From Ignavibacteria bacterium (lineage in GTDB: Bacteria; Bacteroidota; Ignavibacteria; Kapaibacteriales; UBA4661), in NCBI GenBank assembly GCA_013298775.1, contig JAAFIV010000035.1, positions 1-48,069 of the forward strand: DNA of 48,069 nt. The letters run 5' to 3'. This document shows, piece by piece, positions 15,207 to 24,152 of the stretch (positions within the stretch are counted from its first letter, which is position 1; every line of letters begins with the position of its first letter). Position numbers and translations under genes: made by a program. The notes beneath the pieces are model-generated. The model was not told where the DNA came from. It saw nothing but the letters and a program-made list of their open reading frames with translations, and ran no database searches.

Positions 15207-17879
15207 CTACTGTTTGCTGGTATCTTTCTTCGTACCAAAAATATCGAATGGAAGCCGTTTTTTGAGTTCGTCTTTTGCTTTTTGTTCGAGTTCTTTTGCC
15301 TTTTTATCTGCTTCTTCTTTTGCTTTTTGCTCAAGTTCTTTCACGCGTTTGTCCGCTTCGTCTTTCAATTTTTCCTTTGCTTTCGTGATTTCCTCCTCTG
15401 CAAGCCGCTTTGCTTCTTCCTGTGCAGCATCCAAGACCTGCTGCGCTGTGTTTTGCACGCCTGCAAGTGAGGGCTGAATGATAGGATGCTCCAGCGTTCC
15501 GCCAATTTTCACCGTTACGGGAATGGTCTTCGGCTTCAGCGCAGCAAGGTTCAAACCGCCGATATTTCCAAGCGTTCCCAGTGCGTCGGTGGGCAGTTTA
15601 TCCGTTGGAATGATGAGATTTATCGTATAGTCAATGGATTTGTCAATCCCATTTGAACCTTCAATACTTACGTCAATATTCGCAATTTTTGTTTTGAATG
15701 GTTTTACGTAAAAACGCCCATCCTTGATTTCATAAAAGGCACTGAATTTTGATAAACTCGGATTCCTCAACACATCCAATTTCAGCGTCTCGGCGAGTTT
15801 ATTAAAGGGCGCGAAGTTGTCGAGTTTGAGCGTGTTCGCGCTAATGCCACCGTCGCTGTTGAAGCTCTCCCACACGGGCATCAAATGACCATCCAGGTCG
15901 CTTTTGAGTGCAATTTTCGCACCGATTGTTCCTTGTAAATACTGCGCAAAGGGCGCGAATGCTTGCACAGAAACAAATTTTTCGTACAATGGCTGAATAC
16001 CAAAATCTTGGAGCTGCAAAGAAAACTCCGTTTTGGGTTGCAAATAGTTTTGTGTGTTGTATGAACCATTAGCAATCATGCGCCCTCCGAGCAATTTCAC
16101 TCCCACGTTTTCAAAGCGCAGAATTTTTTCTTTGAGCGTCATTCTCCCTTGAACATCCTGCATATCCAGATTGGAGAACAGAACCCGCTTCATTGCTGCG
16201 CTCATCGTGAAATTGATATTTGCTGGAAATTCGATGCTTGAAATGCTCGTGTCGCGTGGTGCAGAGCTAGGCGTGCTAGATTGTGGTGAAGACGTTTTTG
16301 CGGAATCCTTTGATGAATCTTTCATCCAAGGATTACAATCAAAATACGTGGATGCAAGGTTTAATGAGCCTGTCAGCAAACTATCATAGAGCGCGTACCC
16401 GACGACATTTTCCAATTGCCCGTCTGCTTGGAGGTCGCTTTTACCGAGCAGAACGCGGCAATTTGAGAGCGTTGCTTTCTGCGTCGTAAAAGCAAGATTC
16501 GCCGACGAAACACCTATTTGTGCGGGATAGGCAGAATCGGCATAGACAAAATTCTCCACGCCCATTGTTCCAGAAACATTGAAACGAGCGTAATCACGGG
16601 CTTTCACGGCAGAGAGCATGCCTGCAAATTTCACATCTGCCGCCACAACACCGCTTACAATCTTGTTCAAGCGCGGATGCTCCACAAGCTGCTTCAGGTC
16701 GGCAACATTGATTTTACCTTTCACTGCCGCTTGCACATTTGGGTCGGAAAGTGGCGTAGATACACGCATAGAAGCATCGAAAGGATTGCCAGCAAACAGC
16801 ACAGAAAATTGCTGAACGACAAGCACCGTATTATCCAAGCTCCCGCCTGGACTTGCGGCTTCTGCGTCCAGCATCACGCCTCTGAGCGCGGAGGGGAGTT
16901 TCGGGTGTTCAGCAGAACCATTTTGCACGAGTGCTTTCACGGAAAAGGCTGGGTAGGTAGTGTCGTTGTACACACCACGCACAAAGCCGAGCATTGATGC
17001 GCTCCCTGTGGCTTTGAGGTCGGCAAATTTTGAGGAGTACATCGCTGGAACAATCGAAAGGAAGCTCTTGAAATCGCTATTGCGTGTGGTGAATTTTATA
17101 TCAAGGTCGTAATCATCGCGGTCATCGGGCATACCGAATGTGCCTTCAAAGCCAAGTGGTAGCTCGTTCAGCAGCAATTCATTTTCCTTGAATGTGTACA
17201 CGCTTTTTTTCAAATCCATACCAATTTCCGCCGTGAGCTTCGCGCTGGCATTGTCCATATATGTCGAGCCGCTTTGCGCAAAGGTTACGCGAGCATCGGT
17301 GCGGGTAACGAGCGTAAATACGTCGTTTGCGAAGTCGCCACTACCGGTATGGTTGATATTATCCAAAATAAAATCGCGATTAGCGGCATCTTTGCGGAAA
17401 TGAAAACGCCCATTGGAAATGGAATAACTTTTCAGCGCAAGCCGCATGGATGCTGTATCAGTGGAGCTTTTCGCCTCCACGCTTGGCTTGGTGATATTCC
17501 AATTTTTCGCATTGTCATCCAGAGCATGCAAGAAGATGCGTGGCGAATCAATACTCAGCGAGTAAATTTTCACGATGCCTTCGCGCACATATGCAAGCGG
17601 GTCGAGCGCGATATCAATCGTTTTTGCTGAGAAAAGCGTATCGCCGACAAAGGGAGCTTGGTTTGTGAGCGCAAGGTCTTGAAGGCGCACCGTTGCTTGC
17701 GGGAAATTCCGCAGCAAGGAAATATCCACATCGCGAAAATTGAGCGTGGCGGTGATATTTTTATTTGCCGTGTCCTTGACGTACTGGATGATGCGGTCTT
17801 TGAAAAAGAGCGGCACCGCAGCCAGTACCACAATCACAAGCAAGATAACAACAACGAGGAAGGTGAGGAGTTTTTTCAT
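15207..17879 (-). CDS. AsmA-family protein with C-terminal coiled coil
   Basis: An 890-residue protein anchored by an N-terminal helix (about 5-25). The following IDIALDPLAYVREGIVKIYSL-type segment (split over two strands) matches the AsmA N-terminal domain, and the AsmA-like C-terminal region with NLDMQDVQGRMTLKE and SFNSDGGISANTLKL lies near 580-690. Such proteins are long beta-rich molecules spanning the periplasm and take part in lipid transport and outer-membrane upkeep. Odd here is a final 70-residue lysine/glutamate coiled coil with repeated ELEQKAK units. It is flanked by repeats rather than by operon partners. The ATG at 17879 gives a typical K-K-L-L signal anchor. Confidence 0.82.
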   Translation of the reverse strand: MKKLLTFLVVVILLVIVVLAAVPLFFKDRIIQYVKDTANKNITATLNFRDVDISLLRNFPQATVRLQDLALTNQAPFVGDTLFSAKTIDIALDPLAYVREGIVKIYSLSIDSPRIFLHALDDNAKNWNITKPSVEAKSSTDTASMRLALKSYSISNGRFHFRKDAANRDFILDNINHTGSGDFANDVFTLVTRTDARVTFAQSGSTYMDNASAKLTAEIGMDLKKSVYTFKENELLLNELPLGFEGTFGMPDDRDDYDLDIKFTTRNSDFKSFLSIVPAMYSSKFADLKATGSASMLGFVRGVYNDTTYPAFSVKALVQNGSAEHPKLPSALRGVMLDAEAASPGGSLDNTVLVVQQFSVLFAGNPFDASMRVSTPLSDPNVQAAVKGKINVADLKQLVEHPRLNKIVSGVVAADVKFAGMLSAVKARDYARFNVSGTMGVENFVYADSAYPAQIGVSSANLAFTTQKATLSNCRVLLGKSDLQADGQLENVVGYALYDSLLTGSLNLASTYFDCNPWMKDSSKDSAKTSSPQSSTPSSAPRDTSISSIEFPANINFTMSAAMKRVLFSNLDMQDVQGRMTLKEKILRFENVGVKLLGGRMIANGSYNTQNYLQPKTEFSLQLQDFGIQPLYEKFVSVQAFAPFAQYLQGTIGAKIALKSDLDGHLMPVWESFNSDGGISANTLKLDNFAPFNKLAETLKLDVLRNPSLSKFSAFYEIKDGRFYVKPFKTKIANIDVSIEGSNGIDKSIDYTINLIIPTDKLPTDALGTLGNIGGLNLAALKPKTIPVTVKIGGTLEHPIIQPSLAGVQNTAQQVLDAAQEEAKRLAEEEITKAKEKLKDEADKRVKELEQKAKEEADKKAKELEQKAKDELKKRLPFDIFGTKKDTSKQ

Positions 17880-18134
17880 TGTATGTTCCCGAAAAATCAC
17901 ATAAAAAAATCAACGAAACGCAGAAGATACGCGCAAATGTTGAAGCAATATTTGAAAGACTCTTTGAAACACTCTTTGAACGAATACTTGAGAGCATCTG
18001 AACCAATGTTCACGCCGAATTTCGCACTTTCCGAGCAGCTACACAAGGCTTTTTGTGGCGGCGGGAGATTACGAAAAGAAATGTAGTTTGCGGGGATTGC
18101 GTAAAGTGGTGTTATGTACTCGTCAGAAAGATTC

Positions 18135-18611
18135 TTACTCATCCTCCACCAAATGTACCACCTCCGCCTCCGCCACCTGCACAAGGTCGTTTGGCGCGAG
18201 AAGAGCCTGCATCCCGCGCTGTCCCGGGCTAATGCTGATGCGAGAGTGCTGCATTGCTGATTCATCCAAAAACGTCGGAAAATGCTTTTTCATGCCAATC
18301 GGCGAACAGCCACCGCGAATGTAGCCTGTGAGCGGCAGCAGTTCTTTCACAGGAAGCATGGAACACGATTTATTGCCTGTTACGCGAGCAGCATGTTTCA
18401 GATTTAGCTCGGCTTCGGCGGGAATAATTGCCACGAAGTATTTTAAGGTATCACCCATGAGAACAAGTGTTTTGAAGACTTGCGTCGCAGGAAGCCCGAT
18501 TTTACGCGCCACGCTGACGGCATCTAATTCTTCCTCATTCCATTGATACTCGCGGAGTTCATAATTAATCTTGTGTTTATCAAGGATTCGACACGCATTT
18601 GTTTTTGCCAT
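18135..18611 (-). CDS. ybaK: Cys-tRNA(Pro)/Cys-tRNA(Cys) deacylase YbaK
   Basis: A 158-residue single-domain protein of the YbaK/EbsC group. It removes cysteine wrongly charged on tRNA(Pro), acting in the cytoplasm on the product of prolyl-tRNA synthetase. The conserved features are VFKTLVL near residue 46 with the catalytic lysine, the VTGNKSC loop, and GYIRGGCSPIG near residue 97, which is the most typical YbaK motif. The length is standard. The start ATG at 18611 is immediately followed by AKTNACRIL, the usual family N-terminus. It is a stand-alone gene; a palindrome lies just upstream at 18646. Confidence 0.93.
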   Translation of the reverse strand: MAKTNACRILDKHKINYELREYQWNEEELDAVSVARKIGLPATQVFKTLVLMGDTLKYFVAIIPAEAELNLKHAARVTGNKSCSMLPVKELLPLTGYIRGGCSPIGMKKHFPTFLDESAMQHSRISISPGQRGMQALLAPNDLVQVAEAEVVHLVEDE

Positions 18612-18645
18612 TGCTGAACAATGAAAAAGGTTGGAAAAAGTAATA

Positions 18646-18748
18646 AACGCGGATATTGAGGACCGAGAAGATGTTGAGGACGCAGTGATAATGCCGAGAA
18701 CGGCAGAAAGTCCTAACCAGTCCTCGAAAGTCCTCAGAATCCGCGTTT
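18646..18748. repeat. Palindromic repeat, AAACGCGGAT arms
   Basis: The left arm AAACGCGGATATTGAGGAC pairs with GTCCTCAGAATCCGCGTTT on the right (17 of 19 positions), with further GAGGAC and GTCCT repeats inside. It lies between the divergent ybaK and DUF427 genes, so it is not a simple terminator; their promoters must lie around it. It is unrelated to the main hairpin family. Confidence 0.8.
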
Positions 18749-18900
18749 CCTGATGAGTGATTTTCCGCGTTACTGGAGAAGACGAGATGTTTACATAAAT
18801 TTTACATACATCGCTTTTGGCATAGCGTTTGCAAGATTAAACAAAAAAGTACAGAAAAAAAATCACAGAAAACCATTGTTCAATTTTTTGTTTGATTGCT

Positions 18901-19398
18901 ATGAATCCGCCCGACCGCATCATACCTCAGCCCGGACAAGAATCCGTGTGGGATTATCCGCGTCCGCCACGCTTGGAGAAATTTACGGGACTTGTCCGCT
19001 TGCGCTTCGGTGGCGTTTTGATTGCCGAAACGCGCAATGCGTATCGGGTCTTGGAAACAAGTCATCCGCCAACGTTTTATATTCCCATGCAAGACATTGC
19101 AGCAAAATATCTTAAAAAAGCTGCTGGAGAATCATTCTGCGAATGGAAGGGAGCCGCGCAGTATTTCTCGCTTTCGGTTGAGGGAAAAGTAGCAGAGAAA
19201 GTTGCATGGTATTATCCCAATCCAACGCCTGCTTTTGCAGCAATAAAAAATCACGTAGCTTTTTACGCTGCCCCGCTTGATGAATGCACCGTCAATGGCG
19301 AGCAAGTACAGGCGCAGCCTGGCGGCTTTTATGGCGGTTGGGTCACAAGCAATATCGTCGGACCATTCAAAGGCATTCCAGGCTCAGAAGGCTGGTAA
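18901..19398 (+). CDS. DUF427 domain protein
   Basis: A 165-residue protein with one DUF427 domain. Family features are the V-R-L-R-F-G-G-V-L-I-A-E-T strand near residue 35, P-T-F-Y-I-P-M-Q-D near 60, S-F-C-E-W-K-G-A-A near 80 and VAWYYPNPTPAF near 105. DUF427 proteins are small cytoplasmic proteins of uncertain function found in many bacteria and fungi. The C-terminal part after residue 125, ending in NGEQVQAQPGGFYGGW, also fits the common long form of the family. The ATG at 18901 follows an AT-rich leader; a TTG nine bases upstream is less likely. A hairpin repeat follows the stop by 20 bases. Confidence 0.85.
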   Translation: MNPPDRIIPQPGQESVWDYPRPPRLEKFTGLVRLRFGGVLIAETRNAYRVLETSHPPTFYIPMQDIAAKYLKKAAGESFCEWKGAAQYFSLSVEGKVAEKVAWYYPNPTPAFAAIKNHVAFYAAPLDECTVNGEQVQAQPGGFYGGWVTSNIVGPFKGIPGSEGW

Positions 19399-19417
19399 AA
19401 TAATATCAATAATCTTG

Positions 19418-19494
19418 AGTGGCACAGACATTCCTGTCTGTGTTTCCGCCTGAACCCAGCACAAATCCTCACAGACAGGAATGTCTGTACCACT
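19418..19494. repeat. Interspersed hairpin repeat, GGCACAGACATTC arm type
   Basis: AGTGGCACAGACATTCCTGT and CTGTG pair with CACAGACAGGAATGTCTGTA and CCACT around a TTTCCGCCTGAACCC loop. One mismatch in the outer stem is visible (GGCAC against GTACC). It lies between the DUF427 and murI genes. Confidence 0.92.
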
Positions 19495-19526
19495 GATACT
19501 GCGTTATTCACAACAGTATTTTTGCA

Positions 19527-20396
19527 ATGAAAAACGACCGAAAAACCGCATCAAATCTTTCTTCCAGCACAATTCCCTCGCAAGCAATCGGCGTGTTCGA
19601 TTCTGGCGTAGGCGGTCTTACAACCGTGCGCAAACTCGTGAACATGCTCCCAAACGAGCGTGTTATCTACTTCGGCGACACGGCGCGTGTTCCCTACGGC
19701 AATAAAACTGCCGCAACCGTAAGCGCGTACACGTGCGAGTGCGTGGAGTTTTTACTGGAACGCGAGGTAAAAGTGGTGATTATTGCCTGCAATACCGCAT
19801 CAGCACTAGCGATGGAGGCTGTGCAGCGTATCTCGCCTGTGCCTGTTGTTGGGGTAATTACTCCGGCGGCTGAAACTGCGCTTCGTAGCTCGGTTACAGG
19901 GCGCATTGGCATTATTGGCACACGAGCAACGGTGCAGAGCGGGGCGTATCAGGCGGCTATGAGCAGTATTCTCCAGAAGCAAGGATTGGAACGGGAAATA
20001 ACGGTTATTGCCGAAGCCTGCCCACTGTTTGTGCCGTTTGCGGAGGAAGGGTGGCATTATCATCCCGCAACCCGCCTCGTTGCTGAGGAATATCTCGCGC
20101 CGCTTAAACTTGCCAATATCGACACGCTTATTCTCGGCTGTACGCATTATCCGATGCTCACCGACGTAATTCAAGACGTGCTGCCGAATGTACGCCTTAT
20201 CAATTCTGGCGAAGAAGCCGTCGGCGTTGCCGATGCAATCTTGCACGAACAGAACATTCACGCGCAGGAGCGGAGTTTGCACCGCATTGTGGATTGCTAC
20301 ATCAGCGATAAATCCACCGCTTTTATGAGCGTTGCCGAGCGTTTTCTAGGCTTTCCGCTGGGAATGGCGCAGGAAGTTCGTTTGAAAAAAGGGTAA
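19527..20396 (+). CDS. murI: Glutamate racemase
   Basis: A 289-residue enzyme that makes D-glutamate for peptidoglycan in the cytoplasm. It shows FDSGVGGLTT near residue 24, YFGDTARVPYG near 48, and the two catalytic cysteines in IACNTAS (C88) and GCTHYP (C205). The spacing between them is typical. The first 20 residues are a polar extension absent from most family members; the ATG at 19527 is nevertheless the first in-frame start, and no internal ATG precedes the conserved core. It is followed by a strong palindrome and then xerD in the same direction. Confidence 0.96.
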   Translation: MKNDRKTASNLSSSTIPSQAIGVFDSGVGGLTTVRKLVNMLPNERVIYFGDTARVPYGNKTAATVSAYTCECVEFLLEREVKVVIIACNTASALAMEAVQRISPVPVVGVITPAAETALRSSVTGRIGIIGTRATVQSGAYQAAMSSILQKQGLEREITVIAEACPLFVPFAEEGWHYHPATRLVAEEYLAPLKLANIDTLILGCTHYPMLTDVIQDVLPNVRLINSGEEAVGVADAILHEQNIHAQERSLHRIVDCYISDKSTAFMSVAERFLGFPLGMAQEVRLKKG

Positions 20397-20404
20397 AAAT
20401 TGCC

Positions 20405-20502
20405 TTCGGAGTGAGGCTCTCGCTTCTTCGCGAGGGTCTCACTTCCACCTTGCTCTGGCGGCAAAGTGAGACCCTCACTAGGAAGTGAGAGCCTCACGGA
20501 GG
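20405..20502. repeat. Nested palindrome between murI and xerD
   Basis: CGGAGTGAGGCTCTCGCTTC and AGGGTCTCACTTCC on the left pair with GGAAGTGAGA and GCCTCACGGA on the right, with GTGAGACCCTCAC inside. Several alternative stems are possible. It could end the murI transcript, but there is no T-run, so it is called a repeat rather than a terminator. Confidence 0.75.
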
Positions 20503-20541
20503 GATACGCCTTTCTTTATACTCAATTTGAATAATGATTGT

Positions 20542-21471
20542 ATGACAATTTCACACACACAGAACGCCGTACCGCTCCGAATGCAGCGAGAATTGAAGCA
20601 GTTCACGCATCATATCGCACTGGAGCGTGGTTTGGCGGCAAATACGGTCAGTTCTTACACGATAGATTTGACGCGGTATTTGGAGTTTTTATCGGAACGG
20701 AAATTACAAAGTTGCGCAGAAGCAGTTTCGCCGCACATCACGGAATTTTTGGGAATGCTCTCCGAACTTGGCTTGGGAACAAGCTCGCGTACCCGCTATC
20801 TTGCGTCCTTGCGCTCCTTTTACAAATTTTTGTGCATGAGCGAATTGTCGGAGAAAAATCCCGCCGAGTTGATTGATTTACCAAAGTCGCGCCGTACCTT
20901 GCCTGAGGTGCTGTCGTATCATCAAATTGAGCAAATTATCACCCAACCAAACACCACCACACCCGACGGAGTGCGCAACCGCGCCATGCTGGAGATGCTC
21001 TATGCGTGTGGCTTGCGAGCTTCGGAATTATGCGGTTTGCAACAGCGTGATATTCTCTGGGAGGCAGAAGTGGTGCGGGTTTTCGGAAAAGGCTCGAAAG
21101 AGCGCGTGGTGCCGTGCGGGAAATCTGCGCTGCATTGGGTGGCGGAATATCAACGATTGGCGCGTCCTTTGTGGGTAAAACCGCACGGGAAGTCCGATGA
21201 TGCCTTGTTTCTGAACCAACGCGGCGGCGCACTCTCACGGATGTCGGTGTGGAATATCGTACATGATTCGGCAACTCAGGCAGGTATTAGCGAGGTGCAT
21301 CCGCACTTGTTTCGGCACTCTTTCGCTACGCATCTGTTGGAGGGCGGCGCGAATTTGCGGGCGGTACAGGAAATGCTTGGTCATTCCGATATTGCCACCA
21401 CGCAAGTCTATACGCATATTGACCGCGAATATATCAAGGAAGTGCATCAGAGCTATCATCCAAGAGCATAG
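20542..21471 (+). CDS. xerD: Tyrosine recombinase XerD
   Basis: A 309-residue tyrosine recombinase that, with XerC, resolves chromosome dimers at dif. The N-terminal SAM-like DNA-binding domain spans about 15-105. All catalytic residues are present: R159 (CGLRASEL), K183 (FGKGSKERVVP), H255 and R258 (HPHLFRHSFATHLL), H281 (LGHSDIATTQVY) and the nucleophile Y290. The sequence is closer to XerD than to phage integrases, as there is no extra arm-binding domain. The ATG at 20542 is preferred to the frame start in the palindrome upstream. With ftsK in the same window the cell has at least two parts of the dimer-resolution system, though they are 22 kb apart. Confidence 0.93.
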   Translation: MTISHTQNAVPLRMQRELKQFTHHIALERGLAANTVSSYTIDLTRYLEFLSERKLQSCAEAVSPHITEFLGMLSELGLGTSSRTRYLASLRSFYKFLCMSELSEKNPAELIDLPKSRRTLPEVLSYHQIEQIITQPNTTTPDGVRNRAMLEMLYACGLRASELCGLQQRDILWEAEVVRVFGKGSKERVVPCGKSALHWVAEYQRLARPLWVKPHGKSDDALFLNQRGGALSRMSVWNIVHDSATQAGISEVHPHLFRHSFATHLLEGGANLRAVQEMLGHSDIATTQVYTHIDREYIKEVHQSYHPRA

Positions 21472-21681
21472 CGACGTTTAAAAGACCATATTTCGGCTGT
21501 TTGTGCGAAACGTACACACGTGTACAAGGGAACCGCGCAAACAGCATTTTTTTTACAACCATTTCAGTTGTTTCAAAGAAACTCGGCGTGTATTGTGCAA
21601 AAAATTTCCCCCGAAAAATATCCTCTGAAAAGCACGGTAAAATGACAGTTTCTTGCTATGTTTGCAAGAGCGCAATCGCAC

Positions 21682-21718
21682 AAAGTCTGTATTGTCGCAA
21701 TGATAATACAGACTTTTT
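21682..21718 (+). terminator. Possible rho-independent terminator
   Basis: AAAGTCTGTATT and AATACAGACTTT form a 12-bp perfect stem with an 11-base loop, followed by five T in total. The stem is AT-rich. It lies 210 bases after xerD and just 32 bases before the next gene, so it may instead act as a leader hairpin for that gene. Confidence 0.5.
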
Positions 21719-21749
21719 CATTTCACCTCATTTTCTTCCTCTATCGGTC

Positions 21750-22802
21750 ATGAAATTTCTTATTCAATTCTCTGGCGTTGCTCTTGGCTTGTACTTAGGA
21801 TTATACCTCGCTCCGAACAAACCTCGTCCCGCGTGGTGGCGATGGATTGCTATTCTTTCGGTTAGCCTCACCGTGTTTTTAGGACTTGCACCGCGAACCG
21901 CCGGAAACTTCTCCGATGCAGTTCTCATGCGCCGTGCAGGGATGATGCCGAAAGTTCCTGTGAAAGTACAGATTCAGCACGAGACAAAAACTATTGATGC
22001 TGCAAGTAAGTATGCCACATTTCAAATGACTGATTTTAGCGAAGGTGCGCCGGTGCAAGCAACAGTGCGCTGTTCAGAAATTCTCGCCAATCAACTCACG
22101 GGCGTAGAACGCGCTATTTTGCTCGTCGAGCGCGATAGCACTGCGAATGACGGTGTATTTATTGCGCAGGAGTGTATCGCCACAAACCCGCTTCTTACCT
22201 TGCCCTTTATCCCGCAGCTTCAGGAACGCGCACGGAATCTGTATTTCCACGTGCCAATGTCGTGGGTGGGCATGCTGGCGTACATTTTGGCAATGTTCTA
22301 CGGTTTTCGCTACCTGAAAACACGCGCCCTGCACTACGACATCTACGCGGCGGCGGCGGCGGGCTTAGGGACGCTCTTTACCTTTCTTGCAACCGTTACA
22401 GGCGCGATTTGGGCAAAGTTCGATTGGGGGTCGTTTTGGAACTGGGACCCGCGCCAAACCTCGATTTTCATCCTTCTACTCATGTACGGCGCGTACTTTG
22501 CCTTGCGCCAAGCTATTGATAACGATGAACGCCGCGCGAGACTTTCTGCGGTGTACGTAATTTTTGCCGTTATTCCCGCCGTATTTCTCATTTACATCAT
22601 GCCGCGTATTTTAGACGGCTTGCATCCGGGCGCGGGCAATGACGCAAGTGCGGGACCAATTCTCAGCACGAAAAAAGAAGAATTGAACATCATAAAACAG
22701 GTCATTTTCTCGCTTGCCTTTGGCTCCTTTACCATGATTTTCTTTTGGATGCACTCGCTCCAAGTCCGCATACAATCTCTTGTACGGGCGAAGCAGGAGT
22801 AA
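21750..22802 (+). CDS. CcmC-type cytochrome c assembly protein with an extra N-terminal domain
   Basis: A 350-residue membrane protein. The C-terminal half (about 160-320) is CcmC-like: YFHVPMSW with H167, then the tryptophan-rich WGSFWNWDPRQTS near residue 226 and a second histidine in LHPG (H292). CcmC displays heme on the outer face of the membrane. The N-terminal part has two membrane helices (about 5-20 and 31-46) and then a soluble segment (about 68-145) whose pattern K-V-x-V, ATFQMTD, ATVRCSEIL and GVFIAQECIAT recalls the OB fold of CcmE, but without its heme-binding histidine. The ATG at 21750 is chosen because the frame before it has no family resemblance. Confidence 0.8.
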   Translation: MKFLIQFSGVALGLYLGLYLAPNKPRPAWWRWIAILSVSLTVFLGLAPRTAGNFSDAVLMRRAGMMPKVPVKVQIQHETKTIDAASKYATFQMTDFSEGAPVQATVRCSEILANQLTGVERAILLVERDSTANDGVFIAQECIATNPLLTLPFIPQLQERARNLYFHVPMSWVGMLAYILAMFYGFRYLKTRALHYDIYAAAAAGLGTLFTFLATVTGAIWAKFDWGSFWNWDPRQTSIFILLLMYGAYFALRQAIDNDERRARLSAVYVIFAVIPAVFLIYIMPRILDGLHPGAGNDASAGPILSTKKEELNIIKQVIFSLAFGSFTMIFFWMHSLQVRIQSLVRAKQE

Positions 22803-22844
22803 AAAAATCATCACCCCAAGTACACAACAAATTTTCTTTCCATA

Positions 22845-22922
22845 GTGGCTTGAGACTTCTTGTCGGTGAGTATTCGTGCGGGTTTCAGGCGGCAAACACA
22901 GACAAGAAGTCTCAAGCCACCG
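22845..22922. repeat. Interspersed hairpin repeat, GGCTTGAGACTTC arm type
   Basis: AGTGGCTTGAGACTTCTTGT on the left pairs with ACAAGAAGTCTCAAGCCACC on the right, around GTGAGTATTCGTGCGGG. The loop is in the opposite sense to that in the 15081 copy. The flank GAAGCCTGATTTTACCT is shared with 34274. It lies between the CcmC-like and EamA genes. Confidence 0.9.
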
Positions 22923-23001
22923 AAGCCTGATTTTACCTGCAACTCAAGTCTTTTATCAAGTATCAAGCTCTTCACCTTTCTTCTCTCAAAGGATTCCCAC
23001 C

Positions 23002-23955
23002 ATGAGCATTCTTGCGGGTTCGCCAGCTTTTCGTGCGCAGTTTTTTGCTGCGTATATTGCTATTTGCCTCATTTGGGGTTCTACATTTTTGGCGATTCGC
23101 TTCGCACTCGGCTCGTTTCCGCCCTTTCTCATGGCGGGCATTCGCTTTGCAATCGCAGGGACAATTCTCTTTGCGATTGCAAAAATACAAGGTGCGGAAA
23201 ACCCGACGCGAGCGCACTGGAAGTCAGCATTTATCACGGGTTTCTTGCTGTTTTTAGTCTTCAATGGTGGTTTAGTGTTGGCAGTGGGACGCATTCATTC
23301 AAGCATTGTTGCGGTTCTATCGACAACAATTCCTGTGTGGATGGTAATTATCGAATGGCTACGACCACAGGGAACACGCCCCAATGCTGGCTTGCTGGCA
23401 GGTTTAGCCTTAGGCTTGCTGGGAATTACGATTCTCGTACAGCCTTGGAATTACCTGCACTCAGCGAGCGGCACGGCAACAACCGACGCGCTTGGCGTGA
23501 TATTTTCCATTCTCGCCATGCTCGGTTGGGCAATGGGTTCCTTGCTGGCGCGTTCTATGACCTTGCCCGCGTCGCCGTTTATGACCACTGCTATCCAAAT
23601 GTGGCTCGGAAGCCTGATGCTGACGGGCGTTGGGCTGGCAATGGGCGAATGGGCGCGTTTGGACATCACCCGCGCAACAAACGCGTCATTACTGGCATTG
23701 CTCTTTTTGATTATCTTCGGTTCAGTGATTGCGTACAGCGCGTATATGTGGCTTCTGCGCAATGCACCGCCAACACTCGTCTCGACGTACACCTACATCA
23801 ACCCGCTCGTCGCAATTACACTCGGCTCGGCATTGGCAAATGAGCCTGTAACGCCCTTTTTGCTTATCGCACTTGTCTTTATTTTGGGTGGGATTTATTG
23901 TATTGCACGCTTTCGCCCTGCACCGCCCGCACCAGCGCATGCGGTAAGGAAATAA
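23002..23955 (+). CDS. EamA-family (DMT superfamily) transporter
   Basis: A 317-residue inner-membrane protein with about ten hydrophobic helices in two EamA halves. The first half starts with CLIWGSTFLAIRFALG, a typical entry motif, and the second with GVIFSILAMLGWAMGSLLAR; APPTLVSTYTYINPLVA near residue 265 is characteristic of the second repeat. Family members export amino acids, metabolites or drugs; the substrate cannot be told. The ATG at 23002 has AAGGA about nine bases upstream. A second 327-codon frame runs through the same DNA, but it has no transporter pattern and is a shadow. Confidence 0.9.
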   Translation: MSILAGSPAFRAQFFAAYIAICLIWGSTFLAIRFALGSFPPFLMAGIRFAIAGTILFAIAKIQGAENPTRAHWKSAFITGFLLFLVFNGGLVLAVGRIHSSIVAVLSTTIPVWMVIIEWLRPQGTRPNAGLLAGLALGLLGITILVQPWNYLHSASGTATTDALGVIFSILAMLGWAMGSLLARSMTLPASPFMTTAIQMWLGSLMLTGVGLAMGEWARLDITRATNASLLALLFLIIFGSVIAYSAYMWLLRNAPPTLVSTYTYINPLVAITLGSALANEPVTPFLLIALVFILGGIYCIARFRPAPPAPAHAVRK

Positions 23956-24010
23956 GCGATATTCAGGTCTTTAGTATTTTTAGCAATACGTCGTGACGTT
24001 AAGCACTTTT

Positions 24011-24110
24011 CCCTCACCCCAACCCCTCTCCCAAGGGTAGAGGGGCAAGATAAAAAGCCGTCTCCACCCTCGCCCTTTGGGAGAGGGTCGCTCGTAGAGC
24101 GGGGTGAGGG
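24011..24110. repeat. Large palindrome with CCCTCACCCC ends
   Basis: The outer arms CCCTCACCCC and GGGGTGAGGG and the inner arms ACCCCTCTCCCAAGGG and CCCTTTGGGAGAGGGT fold into a long cruciform. The arm sequence is of the kind seen as dispersed repeats in many bacterial genomes. It lies between the EamA and lipoprotein genes. Confidence 0.88.
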
Positions 24111-24152
24111 CATAACGTAATAACATGAATTCTCAAACCCTCGTCCAACCCA

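Noticed and set aside
22860-23843. A 327-codon plus-strand frame overlapping the EamA gene.
   Set aside because: It covers the same DNA as a clear ten-helix transporter in another frame, has a shuffled composition rich in His, Cys and Arg, and starts inside a repeat.
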